Source: Lutibacter sp. (lineage in GTDB: Bacteria; Bacteroidota; Bacteroidia; Flavobacteriales; Flavobacteriaceae). From it: 9,551 nucleotides of DNA. A model generated the notes under the pieces. That model worked only from the letters and a program-made list of their open reading frames with translations, had not been told where the DNA came from and ran no database searches. The stretch is taken from the NCBI GenBank assembly GCA_030599055.1, contig JAUVOS010000092.1, positions 1-9,551 on the forward strand, given 5' to 3'. This document shows positions 1 through 5,150 of this stretch, piece by piece. The translations under genes were made by a program, and so were the position numbers. Within the stretch, counting starts at the first letter, position 1; each line of letters starts with the position of its first letter.

Positions 1-2039
1 ATTACAAAGGTTTGTATCCCGAAAGAATTAGCAGTTTGCAATGGGTAGAGGGAACAGACACTTATGTGTACAAAGAAAATGATGCGTATTTCATTAAAGA
101 TGTGAAAAATCATTTGGTCAACCAAATTGATTTAGAAACAATTAAGGAAGTTTTTCCGGAAATTGAAAATCTACCACGCATTCATTCTATTGATAAAACC
201 GATTTAGTTTTTCAGTCAAAAGAAGGCTATATCGTTTATGATTATATCAAAAAGACTAAGAAGCAACTAATTAAATTTGATAAGAAAGCACAAAACAATG
301 ATTTTTGCACTAAAAATAAATCACTCGCTTATACATTAGATAATAATTTATATGTTGCAACAAGTTCTAATTCGAAGATTGTAATTACTCAAATTGCAGA
401 CAATAATATCGTTTCAGGGCAAGCCATTCATCGGTTTGAGTTTGGTATTTCTAAAGGAACTTTTTGGTCGCCAAACGGTACTTATCTCGCCTTTTATCAA
501 AAAGATGAGACCCATGTAACAGATTACCCAATTGTCGATATTACCTCCTATCCGGCAGAATTAAAAGCAGGAAAATACCCGATGGCAGGTCAAAAAAGTG
601 AGCAAGCAAAAGTAGGTGTGTATAACATGAATACAACTAGTTTGACCTATTTAGATATCGATACAACAGACGAGCATTATTTGACGAATTTATCTTGGTC
701 ACCAGATGAAAAATATGTTTTATTAGCAGAAGTAAATCGTGCGCAAAATCATATGTGGTTTAATGTGTATGATGCTCAAACCGGTAAAAAAGTTAAAAGT
801 GTTTTTCAAGAGGAAAGTGACAAATGGGTAGAGCCCGAAACACCAGCTTTGTTTTTTCCCAATTCAAACACACGTTTTTTCTGGTTAAGTGAAAAAGATG
901 GTTATATGAATATTTATGAACACGATCTTTTCGCAAGGTATCGAAGAACCTTAACAAATTTTGATTTTGTGATAACTAAAATACTCGGTTTTGACGCTTC
1001 TGCAGAAAATTTATACGTTGAAGCAACCGGTAAAGACCCCAAAGGATTGCAGGTTTATAAAATTGATTTAAAAGATAAAAAAGTAACGCAAATCACAAAA
1101 GATGGTGGAACACATCGTGCACAATTAAGCGCATCGGGTAACTATTTGATAGATTCTTATAGTAGTTTAGAAACACCTAGAAAGATTGGACTAATAAACA
1201 CGTTAAACTTCAAAACTAAAGATTGTGAATTGTTATTAGAAGCTGAAAATCCTCTAAAAGATTATGAAATAGGAATAACTGAGTTTATCAAATTAAAAGC
1301 AAATGATGGAACACAATTAGAAGCTCGTTTGATAAAACCCGCTGATTTTGATGCGACTAAAAAGTATCCTGTTTTTGTTTATGTATATGGAGGTCCGCAT
1401 GCCCAGTTGGTAACAGACTCCTGGATGGGTGGCGCTTCTTTATGGATGCATTATTTAGCTGCAGAAGAAGATTATATAGTTTTTACAGTCGATGGTCGTG
1501 GTTCAGCACATAGAGGTTTTGCTTTTGAAAGTAGTATTCACAGAAACCAAGGAGTTCTCGCCATGGAAGATCAAATGACAGGTGTTAACTACCTAAAATC
1601 GCTTCCATATGTCAATGCAGATCGATTAGCCATTCACGGATGGAGTTATGGTGGATTTATGACTATTTCTATGCTGTTACACCATGCAGACGTATTTACA
1701 ACTGGTGTTGCCGGTGGCCCGGTTACAGATTGGAAGTATTATGAAGTGATGTATGGTGAACGTTATATGGATACTCCACAAGAAAACCCCGAAGGTTATA
1801 AAAAAACTAGAGTGCATAACTATATTGAAAACCTTGAAGGAGAATTACTGATAATACACGGAAGTATTGATGATACAGTTGTCCCGCAACACAGTATGAC
1901 TTTATTGAAAGAAGCCGTAGAAAAAGGGATTCAGTTAGATTTCTTTACCTATCCGATGCATCCACACAACGTACGAGGAAAAGACCGTGTGCATTTGATG
2001 GAAAAAGTAATTAAATACGTGTTGAAAAATAATAAATAA
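1..2039 (+). CDS. S9 family serine peptidase, prolyl tripeptidyl peptidase-like (5' partial)
   Basis: The reading frame is already open at the left edge (first full codon at 3), so the gene starts outside the window; the TTG at 12 is not a believable start. The N-terminal part is a DPP-IV-type beta-propeller and the C-terminal third is an alpha/beta hydrolase. The nucleophile is the Ser of GWSYGGF (codon 1644), the Asp is the first D of IDDTVV (1869), and the His is the second H of HPHN (1965). The Ser-Asp and Asp-His spacings (75 and 32 residues) equal those I recall for Porphyromonas gingivalis PtpA (S603/D678/H710). Stretches such as TNLSWSPDE, VNRAQN, VYVYGGPHAQLVT and MYGERY also match that protein. 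Two Glu that could hold the substrate N-terminus are present (codons 438 and 1743). By this alignment about 55 residues, including a signal peptide, are missing. It would release short peptides ending in Pro from oligopeptides, probably in the periplasm. General DPP-IV specificity remains possible. Confidence 0.93.
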   Translation, partial: YKGLYPERISSLQWVEGTDTYVYKENDAYFIKDVKNHLVNQIDLETIKEVFPEIENLPRIHSIDKTDLVFQSKEGYIVYDYIKKTKKQLIKFDKKAQNNDFCTKNKSLAYTLDNNLYVATSSNSKIVITQIADNNIVSGQAIHRFEFGISKGTFWSPNGTYLAFYQKDETHVTDYPIVDITSYPAELKAGKYPMAGQKSEQAKVGVYNMNTTSLTYLDIDTTDEHYLTNLSWSPDEKYVLLAEVNRAQNHMWFNVYDAQTGKKVKSVFQEESDKWVEPETPALFFPNSNTRFFWLSEKDGYMNIYEHDLFARYRRTLTNFDFVITKILGFDASAENLYVEATGKDPKGLQVYKIDLKDKKVTQITKDGGTHRAQLSASGNYLIDSYSSLETPRKIGLINTLNFKTKDCELLLEAENPLKDYEIGITEFIKLKANDGTQLEARLIKPADFDATKKYPVFVYVYGGPHAQLVTDSWMGGASLWMHYLAAEEDYIVFTVDGRGSAHRGFAFESSIHRNQGVLAMEDQMTGVNYLKSLPYVNADRLAIHGWSYGGFMTISMLLHHADVFTTGVAGGPVTDWKYYEVMYGERYMDTPQENPEGYKKTRVHNYIENLEGELLIIHGSIDDTVVPQHSMTLLKEAVEKGIQLDFFTYPMHPHNVRGKDRVHLMEKVIKYVLKNNK

Positions 2040-2049
2040 AGGGAAGTTC

Positions 2050-2112
2050 TTTAGTCTTTAGTCTTTAGTCTAGAGCCTACAGCCTACAGCCTTCAGTCTA
2101 TAGTCTATAGTT
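2050..2112. repeat. Heptanucleotide tandem repeat array 1
   Basis: Nine uninterrupted 7-bp units run from 2050 to 2112: TTTAGTC three times, then TAGAGCC, TACAGCC twice, TTCAGTC, TATAGTC and TATAGTT. The consensus is roughly TWYAGYC, and a degenerate tenth unit (AGTAGTT) follows. The array begins 10 bp after the stop codon of the S9 peptidase. It codes for nothing on either strand that looks like a protein. It resembles the short tandemly repeated heptamers known from cyanobacterial intergenic regions; that likeness is from memory, not a search. Confidence 0.9.
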
Positions 2113-2119
2113 AGTAGTT

Positions 2120-2127
2120 TACATTTG
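2120..2127 (+). promoter_or_regulatory. Putative -7 promoter element for lgt
   Basis: TACATTTG fits the Bacteroidota -7 consensus TAnnTTTG. It lies in the only stretch of the S9 peptidase-lgt gap that is not heptamer repeat. No TTG is found at the expected -33 distance, where the sequence belongs to array 1, so the promoter is incomplete. If used, transcription would start near 2132-2135 and the lgt leader would consist almost wholly of array 2. Confidence 0.45.
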
Positions 2128-2139
2128 GAAGTCTGTCTG

Positions 2140-2243
2140 AATACTGAGAACTGAATACTGATAACTGAGAACTGATTACTGAGAACTGAATACTGAGAAC
2201 TGAGAACTGAGAACTGAGAACTGAGAACTGAGAACTGAGAACT
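2140..2243. repeat. Heptanucleotide tandem repeat array 2, abutting the lgt start codon
   Basis: Fourteen full 7-bp units (2140-2237) are followed by a six-base partial unit AGAACT that touches the lgt ATG at 2244. Nine units are exactly AGAACTG. The others are AATACTG three times, ATAACTG once and ATTACTG once, giving the consensus ANNACTG. The six full units from 2196 to 2237 are identical, while the variants lie in the upstream half and roughly alternate with AGAACTG. On the + strand every frame meets TGA once per 21 bases; on the - strand all frames stay open. The core (ACTG) differs from that of array 1 (AGTC on the same strand). Confidence 0.95.
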
Positions 2244-3119
2244 ATGATACTACAAGCAATAAATTGGAATCCATCACCTATTCTTTTTGAAATAGGTCCT
2301 ATAGCCATTCGATATTATAGCCTGATGTTCGTCATCGCTTTTTTATTGGGAATATGGGTGGAAAAAAAGCTTTTTAAACATGATGGTGTTTCCGAAGAAT
2401 TAGTAGATTCACTTTTTATTTATGCTGCAATTTCAATCCTTTTGGGCGCTCGTTTAGGCGATGTGTTTTTCTATAGTTGGGATTACTACCAAGATCATCT
2501 TTTAGAGATATTATTACCTGTTAAGTTCAATCCTTTTAGATTTACAGGTTTTATGGGCTTAGCCAGCCATGGTGCTACAATTGGAATGATTATAGCAATG
2601 TTTCTGTTCCAAAAGAAAAAATTACCCGAAAAATCAATACTTTGGATATTAGATCGGGTTGTTTTAGCAATTCCGATTGGAGGTGCCTTAGTCAGAATAG
2701 GTAATTTGATGAATTCTGAGATAATTGGAAAATACACGGGCACCGATTATGGCTTTATATTTCAACGTTTAGGAGATACCGCACCGCGTCATCCTGCACA
2801 ACTCTACGAAGCGATAAGTTATGTGTTGTTGTTCTTTGTCTTGTGGTATATCTATTGGAAAACCGATAAACGTAAAAAGGAAGGTTACCTCTTTGGTATC
2901 TTTATGATTTTGTTATGGACTATTCGCTTTTTTATTGAATTCTTTAAGGAAGCTCAAGAAGCCGATAGGGCTGAATGGATACTCAATACAGGACAATGGT
3001 TGAGTATTCCTATGATTTTGATCGGTGTTTATTTTGTTTTGAGGAGTCAAAAAATTGGCCACATTACCAAAAAAACTACAAACAAAAAAGACCGCCCACG
3101 GGCAGTCTTTCTTATATAA
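2244..3119 (+). CDS. lgt: Prolipoprotein diacylglyceryl transferase
   Basis: Lgt moves diacylglycerol from phosphatidylglycerol to the lipobox Cys of prolipoproteins, the first step of lipoprotein maturation in the inner membrane. The 291 residues are mostly hydrophobic with several membrane segments. Hallmarks seen: INWNPSP at the N-terminus, RYYSLMF (23-29), GARLGDVFFY (68-77), His109 in SHG (E. coli His103), VRIGNLMNSE (150-159) with the essential Arg151/Asn154/Glu159, HPAQLYE (183-189), and RFFIEFF with Arg228 and Glu232 (E. coli Arg239/Glu243). The ATG at 2244 gives the usual family N-terminus and has no upstream in-frame alternative because the heptamer array supplies stops. The last residues (KDRPRAVFLI) are encoded by a terminator hairpin and are probably not functionally constrained as protein. 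The lipoprotein at 5151-6422 is a likely substrate in this window. Identification is firm. Confidence 0.97.
   Translation: MILQAINWNPSPILFEIGPIAIRYYSLMFVIAFLLGIWVEKKLFKHDGVSEELVDSLFIYAAISILLGARLGDVFFYSWDYYQDHLLEILLPVKFNPFRFTGFMGLASHGATIGMIIAMFLFQKKKLPEKSILWILDRVVLAIPIGGALVRIGNLMNSEIIGKYTGTDYGFIFQRLGDTAPRHPAQLYEAISYVLLFFVLWYIYWKTDKRKKEGYLFGIFMILLWTIRFFIEFFKEAQEADRAEWILNTGQWLSIPMILIGVYFVLRSQKIGHITKKTTNKKDRPRAVFLI
3087..3110. terminator. Bidirectional intrinsic terminator between convergent lgt and rpsT
   Basis: A hairpin with left arm AAAGACCGCC (3087-3096), loop CACG, and right arm GGCAGTCTTT (3101-3110), with one C-A mismatch. Read on the - strand it is followed by a T-rich run (TTTGTTTG), which suits termination of rpsT. 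On the + strand the T tract (TTTCTTAT) is weaker but serves lgt. It lies wholly inside the lgt reading frame, before the TAA at 3117. Confidence 0.85.
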
Positions 3120-3133
3120 AATGTATTGTAAAA

Positions 3134-3388
3134 TTATTTTAGAGTAGCGACAAATTTTGCTAATTTCGATTTTAAATTAGCAGCTTTGTTATTGTGAATA
3201 ACGTTGTTCTTCGCCAATTTATCTAACATTGAAGTAACTTCAACATATTTAGATTCAGCATCCTTCTTTTTGGTCATAGCACGCAAATCTCTAATAGCAT
3301 TACGTGTAGTTTTATGCTGATATTTGTTACGAAGTCTTTTTGTTTCGCTATTTCTAATTCTCTTTAATGCTGATTTGTGCGTTGCCAT
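3134..3388 (-). CDS. rpsT: 30S ribosomal protein S20
   Basis: S20 binds 16S rRNA in the body of the small subunit and is needed for its assembly. The 84-residue product is highly basic and helical, and starts MATHKSALKRIRNSETKRLRN, the typical bacterial S20 N-terminus (MANxKSAxKRIR). It continues with the NKAANLKSKLAK segment that ends family members. The length is normal (about 82-90). It reads leftward, 42 bp behind tRNA-Glu, with no TAnnTTTG element of its own in the gap, so it is probably transcribed from the tRNA promoter. Its leader holds a perfect inverted repeat (3406-3426). Its transcript should end in the shared hairpin at 3087-3110. Confidence 0.97.
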   Translation of the reverse strand: MATHKSALKRIRNSETKRLRNKYQHKTTRNAIRDLRAMTKKKDAESKYVEVTSMLDKLAKNNVIHNNKAANLKSKLAKFVATLK

Positions 3389-3405
3389 CTTACTATTTAT
3401 TTAAT

Positions 3406-3426
3406 TTGTTACAATCGTTGTAACAA
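3406..3426. repeat. Perfect 9+9-bp inverted repeat in the tRNA-Glu/rpsT gap
   Basis: Arms TTGTTACAA (3406-3414) and TTGTAACAA (3418-3426) are exact reverse complements separated by TCG. Each arm is itself a near-palindrome, TTGT-N-ACAA. On the - strand transcript the hairpin would sit 4 nt after the tRNA 3' end and 17 nt before the rpsT ATG. No T tract follows it (ATTAAATAAA), so it is not a standard terminator. It may be a processing or translational-control hairpin, or a DNA operator. Confidence 0.8.
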
Positions 3427-3430
3427 TATG

Positions 3431-3502
3431 TAGCCCGTAGGGGAATCGAACCCCTCTTACCAGGATGAAAACCTGGCGTCCTAGCCGATAGACGAACGGG
3501 CC
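3431..3502 (-). tRNA. tRNA-Glu (anticodon UUC)
   Basis: The reverse complement folds as a 72-nt tRNA. Acceptor strands GGCCCGT and ACGGGCT pair (with a G-U at 1-72), followed by discriminator A. The anticodon stem CCAGG/CCTGG encloses loop TTTTCAT with anticodon TTC. The T arm is AGGGG-TTCGATT-CCCCT. CCA is not encoded (the bases after the discriminator are CAT), so it must be added enzymatically. The gene is the first transcribed unit of a leftward tRNA-Glu/rpsT transcript. Confidence 0.97.
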
Positions 3503-3530
3503 AAGATTATTCTACTTTTCAAAGCGAGTG

Positions 3531-3559
3531 CAAAAATACAACTATTTTTTGCTCCGCAA
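3531..3559 (-). promoter_or_regulatory. Promoter of tRNA-Glu (and probably rpsT)
   Basis: On the - strand, TTG (3557-3559), an 18-bp spacer and TATTTTTG (3531-3538) match the Bacteroidota TTG/TAnnTTTG promoter. Transcription would start around 3523-3527, about 20-25 nt ahead of the mature tRNA 5' end at 3502. Confidence 0.7.
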
Positions 3560-3576
3560 AATTTTTATACAAAAAA

Positions 3577-5052
3577 TTAATAGGCTTTTGCAAAAATTAC
3601 TCTTTTATTAGAGGGTTTGCCTGTTAAAACGCAGACTCCCTCTTCTTCTTTAGCGTCTAAAGGAATACATCTTAGAGTTGCTTTTGTCAGCTCTTTAATT
3701 TTTTTCTCTGTTTCAACGGTTCCATCCCAATGCGCAAGAACAAAACCTCCTTTTTCATTTAAAACTTTTTTAAACTCATCAAAACTATTTACTTCCGTAA
3801 CATGGTCGTCTCTAAATACTTTTGCCTTAGTAAATAAGTTATCTTGAATGTATTTTAATAAATCACTAATCTTTTGAACAACATTTGATTGCTCAATAGT
3901 TGTCTTTTCAAAAGTATCTCTACGTGCCACTTCAACAGTTCCATTTTCTAAATCTCTTGGTCCCATAGCTAATCGTACAGGAACGCCTTTTAACTCATAT
4001 TCTGCAAATTTCCATCCCGGTTTATGAGTTGTTCTGTCGTCGTATTTTACACTAATACCTTGCGCTCGTAAATCACTTATTATTTGATTTACTTTTTCAG
4101 AAATTGCTTTTAATTGCTCATCTGTCCTATAAATGGGAACAATTACAACTTGATAAGGTGCTAAATTGGGTGGTAAAACCAAACCATTATCATCGGAATG
4201 TGTCATAATAAGTGCACCAATTAATCGAGTTGTTACACCCCAAGATGTTGCCCAAACATATTCTAAACCTCCTTCTTTAGTAGCGTATTTCACATCAAAT
4301 GCTTTTGCGAAATTCTGACCTAAAAAGTGAGAAGTTCCAGCTTGAAGTGCCTTTCCATCTTGCATTAATGCTTCAATTGTAAAAGTTTCTAATGCCCCTG
4401 CAAAGCGTTCATTTTCTGACTTTGATCCCTTTATTATGGGTATGGCCATAAAATCTTCTGCAAATCGTGTATAAACCTCATGCATTTTTTCAGCTTCTTC
4501 CAAAGCTTCTTCTTTGGTAGCGTGTGCTGTATGACCTTCTTGCCATAAGAACTCGGTAGTTCGCAAAAACAATCGTGTTCTCATTTCCCAACGAACAACA
4601 TTTGCCCATTGATTGATTAATAAAGGTAGATCTCTATAAGACTGTACCCACTTTTTATAGGTATCCCAGATAATAGTTTCCGAGGTAGGTCTAACAATAA
4701 GTTCTTCTTCGAGTTTTGCGGTTTCGTCCACAACAATTCCGGATCCATCTTCTGCATTTTTTAGACGATAGTGTGTGACTACTGCACATTCTTTGGCAAA
4801 ACCTTCTACATGACTGGCCTCTTTACTGAAAAATGATTTTGGAATCAATAAAGGAAAATAAGCATTTTGATGTCCTGTTTCCTTAAACATTCTATCTAAT
4901 TCTGCTTGCATTTTTTCCCAAATTGCGTACCCATATGGTTTGATAACCATCATACCTCTAACGGCCGAATTTTCTGCTAAATCTGCCTTTATTACTAGCT
5001 CGTTATACCATTTAGAATAGTCTTCGCTGCGTTTTGTTAAATTTTTACCCAT
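3577..5052 (-). CDS. proS: Prolyl-tRNA synthetase, eukaryote/archaeal type
   Basis: Class II aminoacyl-tRNA synthetase charging tRNA-Pro. The 491 residues show motif 1 around VIKPYGYAIWE (36-46), the proline-site RPTSE (121-125), motif 2 from RWEMRTR to FLRTTEFLWQEGHTAH (154-177), HFLGQNF (242-248), and motif 3 GVTTRLIGALIMTHSDDNG (272-290). An anticodon-binding domain (about 300-400) and the C-terminal domain ending in FAKAY follow. The INS editing domain of the common bacterial type is absent, as expected for this class, which Bacteroidota generally carry. The C-terminal domain normally has four zinc-binding Cys; here only Cys462 and Cys474 remain (RCIP and CVLTGKP), so metal binding there is probably lost. 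The ATG at 5052 gives the standard MGKNLTKRSEDYSKWYN start. It reads leftward from its own promoter, divergent from the lipoprotein gene. I see no clear terminator before tRNA-Glu. Confidence 0.97.
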   Translation of the reverse strand: MGKNLTKRSEDYSKWYNELVIKADLAENSAVRGMMVIKPYGYAIWEKMQAELDRMFKETGHQNAYFPLLIPKSFFSKEASHVEGFAKECAVVTHYRLKNAEDGSGIVVDETAKLEEELIVRPTSETIIWDTYKKWVQSYRDLPLLINQWANVVRWEMRTRLFLRTTEFLWQEGHTAHATKEEALEEAEKMHEVYTRFAEDFMAIPIIKGSKSENERFAGALETFTIEALMQDGKALQAGTSHFLGQNFAKAFDVKYATKEGGLEYVWATSWGVTTRLIGALIMTHSDDNGLVLPPNLAPYQVVIVPIYRTDEQLKAISEKVNQIISDLRAQGISVKYDDRTTHKPGWKFAEYELKGVPVRLAMGPRDLENGTVEVARRDTFEKTTIEQSNVVQKISDLLKYIQDNLFTKAKVFRDDHVTEVNSFDEFKKVLNEKGGFVLAHWDGTVETEKKIKELTKATLRCIPLDAKEEEGVCVLTGKPSNKRVIFAKAY

Positions 5053-5054
5053 AG

Positions 5055-5086
5055 TTGGAATTTGGCATAAATATTGTGTATATTTG
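5055..5086 (+). promoter_or_regulatory. Putative promoter of the lipoprotein gene
   Basis: TTG (5055-5057), a 21-bp spacer and TATATTTG (5079-5086) fit the Bacteroidota promoter pattern. The transcript would start near 5091-5095 and carry a leader of about 55-60 nt. The element overlaps the proS leader on the other strand. Confidence 0.6.
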
Positions 5087-5104
5087 AATAATAGAAATAT
5101 TTGG

Positions 5105-5134
5105 CAAATCTAATTATTTTTATACATTCAACAA
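5105..5134 (-). promoter_or_regulatory. Putative promoter of proS
   Basis: On the - strand, TTG (5132-5134), a 19-bp spacer and TAGATTTG (5105-5112) fit the consensus well. This predicts a leader of about 45 nt for proS. The two divergent transcripts would start within about 10 bp of each other and move apart, with the promoter elements placed so that each leader runs through the other promoter. Confidence 0.6.
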
Positions 5135-5150
5135 TTTAAAATCAATTATT

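Noticed and set aside
2050..2243. CRISPR array
   Set aside because: Units are 7 bp and directly abutting, without spacers; no cas genes are present.
2111..2308. 65-codon - strand frame with heptapeptide-like QFSVLSS repeats
   Set aside because: It is array 2 read backwards plus the antisense of the lgt start. A stop-free 7-bp repeat gives the same heptapeptide in all three frames, so openness is not evidence of coding.
2495..2743. 82-codon - strand frame inside lgt
   Set aside because: Antisense to conserved Lgt motifs, with no recognisable domain or promoter.
3547..3570. Hairpin TTTTGC-TCC-GCAAAA after proS as its terminator
   Set aside because: The T run lies on the + strand side, not downstream in the direction of proS transcription, and the stem overlaps the -33 element of the tRNA promoter.
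3617..3847. 76-codon + strand frame inside proS
   Set aside because: Antisense of the ProRS C-terminal domain; no family likeness.
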